A stretch of DNA of 64,000 nt from Methylotenera sp. (GCF_029945535.1 NZ_JAQSCU010000010.1:753290-817289); one strand, 5' to 3'. Shown: positions 44,547 to 55,105, counted from the first letter of the stretch. The notes: generated from the letters alone by a model not told the origin. Made by a program: numbers and translations.

Positions 44547-44900
44547 TCATTTATGGTTAATCGTTAAATTAACTGCTTGGAAATTTTGTGCGCTGCTAGC
44601 CTCATGATTTGAAGGACGTCGATCTCCATTTCTTCCTTCATCCCAAAGGATGACTGCTAACTTCTCATTGTTTTCCTCAAAAGCACCTTTACCACTAATA
44701 ATGGACAAATCTTCATCCATCACAACTGTTGAGCCGTTTCCAATTAATGCAAATGGCTCTAAATTAATCTCTGTGTCAGAAAGCGGGTCAGCAAGCACTG
44801 AAACAGAACAACACATACCAATCACACCTAACAAATGTATAACGAACCTCCGTCCGTTTGAGCCGTTAAAAACGGATAAGTGTTTAGTTAAGAAGTCCAT
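44547..44900 (-). CDS. Small exported protein, first gene of Fap-like operon
   Basis: TM/signal segment, MDEDLSIISGKGAF motif; first gene after sigma-54-type promoter. Confidence 0.55.
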   Translation of the reverse strand: MDFLTKHLSVFNGSNGRRFVIHLLGVIGMCCSVSVLADPLSDTEINLEPFALIGNGSTVVMDEDLSIISGKGAFEENNEKLAVILWDEGRNGDRRPSNHEASSAQNFQAVNLTINHK

Positions 44901-44965
44901 ATCGCCTTTCTCCTTACCTACCGACCCTAAGCTATAAACAATTTTTGTATTCTTGCAATGATATT

Positions 44966-44982
44966 AGCAACGAGTGTGCCAA
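44966..44982 (-). promoter_or_regulatory. Sigma-54 (-24/-12) promoter
   Basis: Minus strand TTGGCACACTCGTTGCT matches yTGGCACGrNNNTTGCw with correct spacing, ~65 nt upstream of the start codon. Confidence 0.8.
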
Positions 44983-45123
44983 CCGACGTAACCTATTGTT
45001 TTAATTTGTTTTATTTTAAAATTTCATTTATATAGATAGTCAAACATTCTCATTTCCAATACATTGAAATTTATCTACTTAACGTATGCTATTGAAATAT
45101 AAGGAAAAAATCAGATGCATAAA

Positions 45124-45141
45124 TGTTTCATTTTTGAGACA
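45124..45141. promoter_or_regulatory. Candidate enhancer-binding-protein site
   Basis: Inverted repeat TGTTTCA-TTTT-TGAGACA about 150 bp upstream of the sigma-54 promoter. Confidence 0.35.
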
Positions 45142-45331
45142 TGTTTATCAGAACGTTTGCAGCCAAGATGGCAGGTTTAGTGATCTGTTGAAAATGCAAG
45201 AGTATTGCAATAAAAAGAATGTTCGGGATCTGTGTCAACGCAATATTGACTGTGCATTGACATTGATAGGGTAGTTTTGAAAAAGATAGAACTACTAAAT
45301 GAATCTAAGGATTAAGGATAAACATTAAAAC

Positions 45332-46708
45332 TTACAAACTTCTATCCAGCAATTCTGGCTTAAAATTCAAACCATACTTTTGAATGAGCCTGTATAAAGT
45401 GGCACGTGAAACTCCGAGATTTTGTGATATCTCAGATAAATTGCTTTTACTTGTTTGTAACTCATTTTGAATAGCCTCTTTTTCTGCAGCACATCTAACG
45501 CCTTCCAACGTGACTATCGCGCGAGATTTTTTACGCCGATTAATATCTAAATCTTCTGGACCAATTAAGCGTTTTTCACACATCACCATGGCGCGTCTTA
45601 CATGGCTAATAAGCTCACGTACATTACCTGGCCAAGTGTAACGATTCATTAACTGCAGCGCAGCAGGAGAAAACCCCTTTACATTGCGACGTTTCTCATT
45701 TGAAAATTTCTCGAAGAAATATTTAGCTAATACTTCAACGTCTCCTTGCCTATCGCGCAGTGCTGGTGTTTTTATCTTAAGCACATTTAGCCGATAGTAT
45801 AGATCTTCGCGGAAACGTCCTTCAGCAACTGCAGCTTCCAAATCCACATGTGTTGCAGCAATCACACGAACATTCACGCTTATCTTCGCTGTACTACCAA
45901 CACGTTCAATTGTTTTTTCTTGCAAGAACCGTAAAAGATTGACTTGAAGTTCAAGAGGGAGATCGCCAATCTCGTCTAAAAAAATAGTGCCTCCAGCCGC
46001 CGCTTCTATTCGACCTATTTTGCATTGGCTAGCTCCAGTAAAAGCACCTTTCTCATGCCCAAACAATTCAGATTGAATTAACCCGTTTGGTAGTGCCCCA
46101 CAATTGACAGCGACAAATGGTCTGTCTTTTCGGTTGGATCTTTCATGCAACGCAAGCGCAGCAAGCTCTTTTCCAGTACCACTTTCACCTGTGATTAAAA
46201 CTGGAGCATCAACGCCAGCAACCTTGCGTATATTTCTAAATAACTCTAACATCTGAGGGCTCGCACCTACCATTTCGTCTTCTACAATATGGGGCATACC
46301 TCTAAGATCAACATCATCTAACCTCATTGCTGCCATACCATAAGCATGTCCAAGCGTAGTCAGTAATTTATCAGGTGCTGGTGGAAGTGTATGAAAGTCA
46401 AAAAAAGACTCACGAACTACTTGTTTTATATGACCACGATGAATGTCCTCCTTGGGGATAAGTGCAACCCACTCTAATGAATTTGCATTTCGGAAAAAAT
46501 CCTCATCAGGAGCTGTCAAAGATTTTTTTGAGCCGTCAAATTGCGCAATGGCAACCTGAGGTGAGTACTTGTCTATGATGTTGGCTGCACTGTCCAAATT
46601 AGATGCCAACCTCACATCCCAGCCTGCAGCACCCATCTCATTCAATAATACTGAAGGCGTGTCAGATGAGTTTAAATAAAGCAAATCACGACTTTCTTTG
46701 TTGAACAT
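45332..46708 (-). CDS. Sigma-54-dependent transcriptional regulator (enhancer-binding protein)
   Basis: AAA+ domain GESGTGKE, ELFGHEKGAFTGA, Fis-type HTH (NLSEISQNLGVSRATLYRLIQKYGL); receiver-like N-terminus. Confidence 0.93.
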   Translation of the reverse strand: MFNKESRDLLYLNSSDTPSVLLNEMGAAGWDVRLASNLDSAANIIDKYSPQVAIAQFDGSKKSLTAPDEDFFRNANSLEWVALIPKEDIHRGHIKQVVRESFFDFHTLPPAPDKLLTTLGHAYGMAAMRLDDVDLRGMPHIVEDEMVGASPQMLELFRNIRKVAGVDAPVLITGESGTGKELAALALHERSNRKDRPFVAVNCGALPNGLIQSELFGHEKGAFTGASQCKIGRIEAAAGGTIFLDEIGDLPLELQVNLLRFLQEKTIERVGSTAKISVNVRVIAATHVDLEAAVAEGRFREDLYYRLNVLKIKTPALRDRQGDVEVLAKYFFEKFSNEKRRNVKGFSPAALQLMNRYTWPGNVRELISHVRRAMVMCEKRLIGPEDLDINRRKKSRAIVTLEGVRCAAEKEAIQNELQTSKSNLSEISQNLGVSRATLYRLIQKYGLNFKPELLDRSL

Positions 46709-46798
46709 TTTAATAACCTCTAGCTCATCCTACATAAAAGCTAAGCTCCCCCCTAGCGACTTTTGTAATTTTATTAAAAACTATTATATAAACTATTC

Positions 46799-48304
46799 TT
46801 AAGCAATCATGTTGAACTCCTTAAAGAAACTCACTCTGTTTCTACCATCTGTTTTAGCTGAATACATTGCCATGTCTGCCTTCTTTTGAATTTTCTCCAT
46901 GGCCTCATCCTGACCACTAAAAAGGCTGACGCCTATGCTAGCAGTGGTATCACATTCAAACCCCGCTAATATAAAAGGCTGGTCAATCGCATGAAGAATC
47001 TTATTAGCTATCGTTTCAGCTAATAAACTTGCCTGATCATGGCTCTCATGTAAATTCACCAACATCACCATAAACTCATCTCCACCAATCCGCGCTACGG
47101 TGTCGCCTTCACGCACACTTAGCACCAAACGTTGAGATACCATCTTCAATATTAGGTCGCCTACGCCATGACCTAAGCTGTCATTTGAATATTTAAAGTG
47201 ATCTAAATCAACAAATAAGAGTGCACTATATAGCCCTGTCCTTGCACTGGAAGTCATGACAAGATGCAACCGATCTTCAAACAGCCGTCTATTTGGCAGC
47301 TTTGTGAGCGGGTCATAGAACGCTAATAGATGCAATTCATCTTCAGCCAGCTTCCGAGCTGTAATGTCAGTGATGGTTGCAACATAATTCGTAATGACCC
47401 CTTCGCTTGATTTGACGGCAGTGATATTAAGCCATTGCGGATATATCTCACCATTTTTTCGCCGATCCCATATCTCACCTTGCCACTGCCCAATCATATC
47501 TAATTCCGACCACATAGCAGAATAGAACTCAGCTCCATGACGACCAGAACTGAGTATTTTGGGCGTTTTTCCAATTGCATCAGCTTCGGTATAACCAGTA
47601 ATTTTAGTGAAAGCGTTATTCACTCTTAAGATGACATGTTTATCATCAGTTACCATCATCCCTTCCTGAGATTGAAATACAGTTGCTACAACTCGTAACT
47701 CTTGCTCAACTTGCTTTACTTCAGAAATATCTGTAATGACAACACTCATTTTTAAGGTATCAGTGTCAATTGAGTTGAGAGTATAAAGCGGTGAAATTTT
47801 ATAATTTAATAAAAGACAATCTAATCTGGCATAAAATTGAGAGCCGTCACCCCTTATTAGCTTAACTTCACAACTTCTATTTCGACTATTGTGCATCACA
47901 CCGTCAAAGAAGTTATTCCAACGACTTCTATCCTCAGGTGCGACAAAGTTTAAGAAGAAGTGCTTGAGTAGCTGCGTAAGATCTCGCCCTAATAAATCAG
48001 CACTCACCAAATTCGCTTCCTCAATGGTGCCGCTCTCAGTCAGGACTATGTAACTCACAGGGAAAGCCTCACAGAGACTGTCACACCTACTGAGTGACGC
48101 CTCTATCTTCTCCTGAGCCCGTTGAAGGGCTTCATTCTGTAACTCTAAATCAATTTGATGTTCAAGCAAATCCTGCAACAATTTATTGCTTGGTACACGG
48201 TACTTTTGCTCAGACCCTAGCTGCACCCGCCCATGTTGTGAATGTGCAAAGTCTTTTAATGTAAATATATTTGACTTATTATCCGTCATATTCATCATCT
48301 TCAA
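46799..48304 (-). CDS. PAS-domain diguanylate cyclase
   Basis: PAS domains and GGDEF (RIGGDEFMVMLV), LTKLPNRRLFEDRL. Confidence 0.92.
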   Translation of the reverse strand: MKMMNMTDNKSNIFTLKDFAHSQHGRVQLGSEQKYRVPSNKLLQDLLEHQIDLELQNEALQRAQEKIEASLSRCDSLCEAFPVSYIVLTESGTIEEANLVSADLLGRDLTQLLKHFFLNFVAPEDRSRWNNFFDGVMHNSRNRSCEVKLIRGDGSQFYARLDCLLLNYKISPLYTLNSIDTDTLKMSVVITDISEVKQVEQELRVVATVFQSQEGMMVTDDKHVILRVNNAFTKITGYTEADAIGKTPKILSSGRHGAEFYSAMWSELDMIGQWQGEIWDRRKNGEIYPQWLNITAVKSSEGVITNYVATITDITARKLAEDELHLLAFYDPLTKLPNRRLFEDRLHLVMTSSARTGLYSALLFVDLDHFKYSNDSLGHGVGDLILKMVSQRLVLSVREGDTVARIGGDEFMVMLVNLHESHDQASLLAETIANKILHAIDQPFILAGFECDTTASIGVSLFSGQDEAMEKIQKKADMAMYSAKTDGRNRVSFFKEFNMIA

Positions 48305-48389
48305 TGAAGTGCATTAAGTCAGCACGAACAACGCTTATAGAAGATTGAGATATTAGAAATGATAGGCATAGCTAGATAATGCATCGCTC

Positions 48390-48614
48390 TTAGCCTCGCT
48401 TTGCAACACTCAAGAATGATGGCAAATTCAAGCGCTCGCAGAAATTTTCATCTGCCTCTAATGATTTAAATACATCATCACTAGTAAAAAAACCGCGCTG
48501 TTTAGCAGTACGATAAGCCGAGTTTGCAAACCTATGCTCACGCCAATTCGGCTGAGAGTCCGCATTACGTAAACTATCCTTGGCCTTACCTTTTGAATCA
48601 AGTGCATGTCTCAT
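48390..48614 (-). CDS. Small hypothetical protein
   Basis: 74 aa ORF with upstream GGAG-like RBS (GAGGAGTTAC). Confidence 0.4.
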   Translation of the reverse strand: MRHALDSKGKAKDSLRNADSQPNWREHRFANSAYRTAKQRGFFTSDDVFKSLEADENFCERLNLPSFLSVAKRG

Positions 48615-48795
48615 TTTAGTAACTCCTCAACAGACAACTTTAGCAATTAATTAATTTACATTAATTTACAATCGATACTATGTGAAGTGAAGTGTGTAAG
48701 CAATTGAATAAAAGGTGAAATAAAGTAGTAGAGAATGGTTATAAGATATAACCATTTTATAGGAAAGGTTAAGTCAATTAGCGATTAAAATTAGG

Positions 48796-50625
48796 CTAAG
48801 AACTCAATCCTTCTTTTGAAATGAGATAACTACGTAGATTTTCAGTGCGACTATCTAAGCCTAGTTTTTTGCGAATATTTTTTCTGTGGATACTAACCGT
48901 TTCAGGTGAAAGTGATAGCGTAGATGCTATAACTTTGGTAGAGAAGCCCTCTCTCACCATTGTCGCGACTTGAATTTCTTTAGGAGTTAGGCATTTATAC
49001 GACGATGTAATGCTTGTTGGGCTGCCATAAGTTGAGATAAGTCTTTGTAAGTTAGCCTCAAGCGTATTGATTAAACGTAATTGCTTCGTATCTTTATTTC
49101 CACTTTTTAGTCTTTGTAGAAATGGCAACACTTCTTGCTTAAGCTCAATAGTGAGCAAATTTTTAGCATCTGAATTTTCAGACTGACGCATTTTAATCAT
49201 TACTTTTAATGCGGTATTCATTTCATCAGACTCACCTTTAATAGATGTAAGCTCTTTAGCTATCTTTTCAACCTGCCTTTCAAGAACTTTACGGGCCTCT
49301 ATTAATACTTTCTCAGCTTGTTTCTGCAAGGTAATATCTACTAGCGTTCCAACATAATTTTTGGAAAAGCCATCAAGATTTGTTACAGGAGTTATCGTCA
49401 TTAAACCAGGAAATACCTCACCACTTTTACGCTTACTCCATATTTCTCCTTGCCAAAAACCATCACTAAGTATGGTTTCAAACATAGACTTGAAAAACTC
49501 ATGGTCGTGTAGACCTGCGTTAAGAATAGATGCACGCTTTCCTATTAGCTCATCAACACTATAACCAGTCATCTTAGCAAAGGCATTATTGACTCGAATA
49601 ATCGTCGAGTTGACATCCGTTACCATGATTCCCTCTTGTGCTTGAAATGCAATGGCGGCAATACGTAAATCCTGCTCTGCCTGCTTACGTTCGGTCATAT
49701 CCTGACCTTGTGCAATGACGACTCGAACGTCTTTTCCATCTGAGTGGTACAGCGTTGCTGTATTCCATGAAATGATACGCAACTCACCTATTGCATTTTT
49801 AACTGTAAGCTCTAACGCTTCCCAACACTCTCCTAGAGTCGTGCGTTGAATCATATCTAAAACATATTCTGCACTCTCTTCACTAAACAACTGCTGAACT
49901 GGGCGTCCAATTAAATCTAAGGCTCTTAAACCAGTTAACTTAGTCACGGTCTGATTAGCCTTAACAATTCTGCAAGAAGAATCCCAAACTACAATTGGAC
50001 CATTAGCATGCTCAATTAAACTATCCAAGTAGTCTTTCGTTGCACGTAGCGACTCTTCTAAACGTTTATTTTCGGTAATATTTGTCAGAGTAATACGTAA
50101 AGTTAAGGTCTTGCCATCGGCCAAAACTCTCATTGCATCTACGTGAACGTAACATAAACTTGAGTCGGCGCGCTTGATTTGCATATCAAAGCTTTGCCTC
50201 ATATCGACAGTAACTAAGCTAGCAAGTCGCAAGTAAAACTGGTCACTGTTCTCAGGCGCCACAAATCGGGAAAATGGTAATGACAGTAATTTTTTCCGTT
50301 CAACGCCTAAAAGCTCTGCACCAACAAAGTTAACATCAGCAATCAAGCCTTTATCGGTTAAGGTGAAATATCCAATAGGTGCAAACTCAAAAAGATCTAG
50401 ATAGCGATCTCGTGAAACTTCTAATGCGACTTGCGCTTGCCGTAACTCTTCATTTTGCATTTCCAGTTCAATTTGATGGACTTGAAGTTCATGCAGTATT
50501 ACTTCGGCTGTAATGCCATCTGCTGGAGCCGCAATAGGATGTTGTTTCAGCTGTAGCTCAGCCTCAGGTCTATAGTCGTGAGCCTGGTATGGTTTCTTTT
50601 TGCCGTTTTCTGGAATGTCAGACAT
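48796..50625 (-). CDS. Multi-PAS protein with C-terminal LuxR-type HTH
   Basis: Three PAS regions; CLTPKEIQVATMVREGFSTKVIASTLSLSPETVSIHRKNIRKKLGL. Confidence 0.85.
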   Translation of the reverse strand: MSDIPENGKKKPYQAHDYRPEAELQLKQHPIAAPADGITAEVILHELQVHQIELEMQNEELRQAQVALEVSRDRYLDLFEFAPIGYFTLTDKGLIADVNFVGAELLGVERKKLLSLPFSRFVAPENSDQFYLRLASLVTVDMRQSFDMQIKRADSSLCYVHVDAMRVLADGKTLTLRITLTNITENKRLEESLRATKDYLDSLIEHANGPIVVWDSSCRIVKANQTVTKLTGLRALDLIGRPVQQLFSEESAEYVLDMIQRTTLGECWEALELTVKNAIGELRIISWNTATLYHSDGKDVRVVIAQGQDMTERKQAEQDLRIAAIAFQAQEGIMVTDVNSTIIRVNNAFAKMTGYSVDELIGKRASILNAGLHDHEFFKSMFETILSDGFWQGEIWSKRKSGEVFPGLMTITPVTNLDGFSKNYVGTLVDITLQKQAEKVLIEARKVLERQVEKIAKELTSIKGESDEMNTALKVMIKMRQSENSDAKNLLTIELKQEVLPFLQRLKSGNKDTKQLRLINTLEANLQRLISTYGSPTSITSSYKCLTPKEIQVATMVREGFSTKVIASTLSLSPETVSIHRKNIRKKLGLDSRTENLRSYLISKEGLSS

Positions 50626-53539
50626 TCACGACCTCAATCGCCAACAAAATTAATTGGGCATGCCCCAATTTACTTGATATGCGTCTAGCATTAAGCAGCA
50701 TCTTGCGGTGCCCAACAATTGGAAAATCATGTTCAACAATAAAGCTGTCAAATACATCATCATTCACTACTACGTTATCTAACAGTTTGCGTAACTCAGG
50801 GATATCCCACTGTTTATTACCTAATTCAAAAATTGAGTGATTGATAACTTCATCCGAATGCACTTTGAAAACACGATAAAACGAGTGACTAACTGAAACT
50901 ACACTCAATGTGCTATCAAGAACAATTAATGGCTCACGCACTGTATTTACAACACTTTCAGCCAGTTCTAATGCTTCATGCATTGCAACTGACTCAAGCC
51001 GTGAAGTGATGTCAGTGAAAGTCAGCACCACGCCATCAATCACATTATCCAAACTTCGATACGGCTGAATGCGTGCAAGACACCAAGCACCATTGATATC
51101 GCGCATTTCACATTCAAATGAAATTAAAGTTTCTAACACATTTTGCGCGTGAGTTAACAAATCATCATTGATCAGATTTGTTTTAATATCACTAAAGTGA
51201 CGTCCTACATCTGACTGCGCTAGTCGATATTCACGGGTAGCTTCACGTGTAAAACGACGAATATGCATATGACTATCAAGAAAAATAATGCCTACATTGA
51301 TGTTATCCAACAGATTCTTCATATCGTTCTGCATGTCAGATAACTGTTCTATTTTTGATTGCAACTCCACATTCACCGTAATCAACTCCTCATTGACTGA
51401 TTGCAGCTCTTCTTTTGATGTTTCGAGCTCTTCATTGGTGGATTGCATTTCTTCATTGGTAGATTGCATTTCCTCGTTACTGGAAAGCATCTCCTCAACT
51501 GCTACCTGCTGCGCCTCAATAATAAGCTGCAAAGTTTCCTTAGTATTGGCCAGCTCTTTCTCTAGCGCAATTATGCGAAGCTGAGCAGTAGTATCAGAGG
51601 TAAGTAAACGGGGCTTTTTCTTGTTTGGCTCTTCAGCAACATCCTGAAAACTAATCAGCAACACACCTTCAGTGATATCAGCACTTGCTTGCTTGCGCAG
51701 ACTAAAACTCACTACAGTGAAGCTGCCGTTTGTTTTAACAGATAACTCTTTGTTTAGTGTTGGAAGACTGTCCGTTGCCGCCAGAAAAATAGCAGCTCTT
51801 AACTCTGCCTGTAGCCCCTCACGAGCCATTTCAATGACGTTCAATGTAGCCTGTCCTGGAGCTGGTCGCAGATATTTTCCTGTGTCACCGTGGACATATA
51901 AAATATTGCCCTGCATATCAGTCACCACCGAAGCTGGCGCATAAGTTTGAAGTAAAATGCGCTTCGCAAGCTCACTAACATTCAGCTCTCGAGGCTTCTT
52001 GCTTATTGTCTCAGGTGTTCTATTTACACCGCTTGACGCCCATGACAAGCCGCTATGCAACAACTTTTTAACAGAAACATCGGTATGAATGGCACGATAT
52101 AACTTTAACTTACGACTTATTGGATCAAACAACTCTGCATGGTTACCTATACTCTCTGACGGAGAAACTATCAGCACTCCCCCAGATTTTAATGAATAAT
52201 GGAACGCAGGAATAAGCCTGTTTTGCAAAACAGGCTCCAGATAAATCATCAAATTACGGCAACTTAGTAAATCCAACTTAGTAAACGGCGGGTCTTTAAT
52301 CACGTTTTGAACGGCAAATACGACCATCTCACGAAGTTCTTTTTTTATTCGATATCCATTTTCTTCTTTGATAAAAAATCTGCGTAGTCTTTCTGGAGAA
52401 ATATCCTGAGCGATATTCGGCAAATATAAGCCGGCGCGCGCTATGGCAATAGCCTCATCATCAAGATCTGTTGCATATATCTGCGTTTTAAACTCTTTAT
52501 GAGCTTCTTCCATGATCTCACGCATCAATATGGCGATGGTATAAGCTTCCTCACCTGTTGCGCAGCCTGCGACCCAAACACGGAATACATAATCGTCAGG
52601 CTTACCCTCTAAAAGTTGAGGCAATACACTTCGTTTTAGCTCAATAAACACTTCTGGATCACGAAAAAAACTCGTCACATTAATCAGTAGCTCTTTAAAC
52701 AACAATTGCAATTCTGCAGGATGTTCTTTTAGATATCGTGCATACATGTCTGCACGTTCAATATTGTGAATAGACATTCTCCGCTCAATACGACGTGTAA
52801 TCGTCGTTTTTTTGTACTCTGAGAAATCATGTCCTAGAGCAGTACGCAGCATCATTAAAACATGACTAATACTGCTGCCCTCAACCTTGGTTTTGATGTC
52901 ATCATGTGCAAAGAGTCTAGGTAAATCCCCCATCAGCACTTTAGGCATCTCTTCTACTGGCAGAATATGCGTTGCATAGCCTGCTTGAATTGCACTGCTA
53001 GGCATACCCGTAAATTTAGCTGTATCTGGCGATTGCACTAAAGATACCCCGCCAGCGCCAAGGATGGCTCGTAACCCTAATGTGCCATCAGTGCCATTTC
53101 CGGAGAGCACAATGCCGATTGCATTTTCCCCTACATCTTCAGCCAAGGATCGCATAAAAATATCGATTGGTAAGCGCTGGCTACGAGACTCACTCGGAAC
53201 ATTCACTTGCAACTTACCATGAAAAATTGCCATATCACGGTTTGGTGGAATTACATAGATATGATTTGGGATAACGTCCATTTGATCTTGAGCTTCAACC
53301 ACGGACATATTGGTTGAACGTTGCAAAATTTGACTAAGAATACTGCTGTGAGTTGGATCAAGATGCTGAATTAAAACGAGAGCCATTCCACTGTCAATTG
53401 GCATATGTTTAAAGAACTGTTCGAATGCTTCGAGACCTCCAGCCGAGGCGCCTATGCAAACAACTGGAAAACTATTGTCATGCACAGCATTATCTGCTTT
53501 TTTAGCAACAGATTTCTTGGTTACCATACTAGTAGCCAT
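50618..53539 (-). CDS. CheB-CheR-PAS fusion protein
   Basis: CheB (VCIGASAGGLEAFEQFF, GNGTDGTLGLRAI), CheR (VTSFFRDPEVF, VWVAGCATGEEAYTIAIL), coiled coil, PAS. Confidence 0.92.
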   Translation of the reverse strand: MATSMVTKKSVAKKADNAVHDNSFPVVCIGASAGGLEAFEQFFKHMPIDSGMALVLIQHLDPTHSSILSQILQRSTNMSVVEAQDQMDVIPNHIYVIPPNRDMAIFHGKLQVNVPSESRSQRLPIDIFMRSLAEDVGENAIGIVLSGNGTDGTLGLRAILGAGGVSLVQSPDTAKFTGMPSSAIQAGYATHILPVEEMPKVLMGDLPRLFAHDDIKTKVEGSSISHVLMMLRTALGHDFSEYKKTTITRRIERRMSIHNIERADMYARYLKEHPAELQLLFKELLINVTSFFRDPEVFIELKRSVLPQLLEGKPDDYVFRVWVAGCATGEEAYTIAILMREIMEEAHKEFKTQIYATDLDDEAIAIARAGLYLPNIAQDISPERLRRFFIKEENGYRIKKELREMVVFAVQNVIKDPPFTKLDLLSCRNLMIYLEPVLQNRLIPAFHYSLKSGGVLIVSPSESIGNHAELFDPISRKLKLYRAIHTDVSVKKLLHSGLSWASSGVNRTPETISKKPRELNVSELAKRILLQTYAPASVVTDMQGNILYVHGDTGKYLRPAPGQATLNVIEMAREGLQAELRAAIFLAATDSLPTLNKELSVKTNGSFTVVSFSLRKQASADITEGVLLISFQDVAEEPNKKKPRLLTSDTTAQLRIIALEKELANTKETLQLIIEAQQVAVEEMLSSNEEMQSTNEEMQSTNEELETSKEELQSVNEELITVNVELQSKIEQLSDMQNDMKNLLDNINVGIIFLDSHMHIRRFTREATREYRLAQSDVGRHFSDIKTNLINDDLLTHAQNVLETLISFECEMRDINGAWCLARIQPYRSLDNVIDGVVLTFTDITSRLESVAMHEALELAESVVNTVREPLIVLDSTLSVVSVSHSFYRVFKVHSDEVINHSIFELGNKQWDIPELRKLLDNVVVNDDVFDSFIVEHDFPIVGHRKMLLNARRISSKLGHAQLILLAIEVVNV

Positions 53540-53824
53540 TGTGCCGCCCCTTTAGAGTAATACTTTTTTATCATCAACTGGTGACATGAACTGTCCAGTA
53601 GTATTTTATTATATAAGCATAAATATCATGCCACGATGCTAATCATATCATGCTGTTACTGCCTTAGCAGAGTACTTGATTATGCTACCGCAATAACCAT
53701 TTCAAATTGTCTAGCTTGAGTAAAAAAAACAACTATATTTTGAGGCATTTCAAAATATAGAGAGCTTATGCCGACCCTCTGAAACCCTCTTATCTCCTCG
53801 AAGGATGTGGTAACAAAGTATCAA

Positions 53825-55105
53825 TTAAAAATTATAAGGAAACTTAACCCCGACAGTCACATCTGGCGCATCTGGCGTTACGCCCATACCTACGCTGGTT
53901 ACCATAGAAAGCCTATCAGACATAGCGTAAGTCACGCCAAAGTTAAGTGAACCAGAACTTGAGTCACTTCCAACGATAGTCTGCCACGATTGACCTTTCT
54001 GTTTAATTCTAGACTTATCTGCGAAGCGATGCGCATATGACATACTCATACTCATACGGTCATTTAAAGCGAACGCTAAGCCACCACCTAGCTGATAAGA
54101 GTCACCTAAATCAACTTCACCTGCAATCTTATTAGTAGGTACACCACTAATATCATCAAAACCATGAGTAAAGTTGTGTGCATATCCAACGTTTGCAAAC
54201 AAAATTGCTGGATCTATGGTCTTCACGAATGTAAATCCTGTAGAAAGTGTCCATACTCCGTTACCGGTTGGCAATTCATCAGGGGCGGATAGGTTCCCAC
54301 CAGTCCCGGGTACAACCCTGAACTTAATTCCATATGGATCTTTACCAGTAGGCGCCTTGACTCGCACGTTCCAAACCACATCTGGACTTGAGGGTGTTTC
54401 TGGGAATAGTCGATAATATGCCCCCGCACTCACGTCACCTAAAGATGAGTTACTTACATCATGCTCAGCCAATACTGTGCTGGCATTATTCACACCACCA
54501 GACTCATAAGTTGAGGTCCGATATATGAATGGGGCGTTAAAGTCAAATTGCAAACGGTCCGTGATGCCATATCGTCCTGTCACATCAAATTGCACAACAT
54601 CTGATTTGATATGGTCAAGATTGATGTTGCCAAGAAAAATAGAGTCCAGCGCCAAGAACCCTTCTAAGGTCAACTGACGACGATCTGAATGGCTGTAAGT
54701 AAGCCCAGTTTCTAGCGTAAATGTTTTATTGAACAATGCATTTTGCTCGCGATAAACAGCTTCTGCACTACGAGATGCTGGCGCCTCTTTGATTACAGGT
54801 TCACCGCTGCCTTGCGTAGATTGCTTTTCTTCATCTGAACTTTGCGTATTGTCATCAGCAACAACGGTCTTATTCACTGCATGCATCGGCCTTGCTTGAA
54901 CTTGTTGAGGGTTTTCTAACTGTTGTAATCTTTTTGACAGTGCTTGCAAAGCTGCGCTTTGTGCTTCATATCTATTATTCAACTCGCCTAACTGCTGTTT
55001 AAGTTGCGCAACATCCTGCGTACCATCAGCCCAAACATTAGAGGTGAAGCAACCAGCTATCGCAAATGACATCAAACTCAAATTAAATAAATTATTTTTC
55101 ATCAA
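53825..55105 (-). CDS. FapF-like outer-membrane beta-barrel with N-terminal coiled coil
   Basis: Signal peptide, heptad-like region (QLKQQLGELNNRYEAQSAALQALSKRLQQLE), C-terminal barrel ending in F. Confidence 0.65.
   Translation of the reverse strand: MMKNNLFNLSLMSFAIAGCFTSNVWADGTQDVAQLKQQLGELNNRYEAQSAALQALSKRLQQLENPQQVQARPMHAVNKTVVADDNTQSSDEEKQSTQGSGEPVIKEAPASRSAEAVYREQNALFNKTFTLETGLTYSHSDRRQLTLEGFLALDSIFLGNINLDHIKSDVVQFDVTGRYGITDRLQFDFNAPFIYRTSTYESGGVNNASTVLAEHDVSNSSLGDVSAGAYYRLFPETPSSPDVVWNVRVKAPTGKDPYGIKFRVVPGTGGNLSAPDELPTGNGVWTLSTGFTFVKTIDPAILFANVGYAHNFTHGFDDISGVPTNKIAGEVDLGDSYQLGGGLAFALNDRMSMSMSYAHRFADKSRIKQKGQSWQTIVGSDSSSGSLNFGVTYAMSDRLSMVTSVGMGVTPDAPDVTVGVKFPYNF

Noticed and set aside
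45086-45274. 62 aa plus-strand ORF upstream of the amyloid operon
   Set aside because: Low-complexity start, no RBS-like evidence I trust, and it covers the likely regulatory region.
51420-51475. Short tandem nucleotide repeats in the CheB-CheR gene
   Set aside because: Explained by the known coiled-coil linker (EEMQSTNEEMQSTNEELETS) of this protein family.
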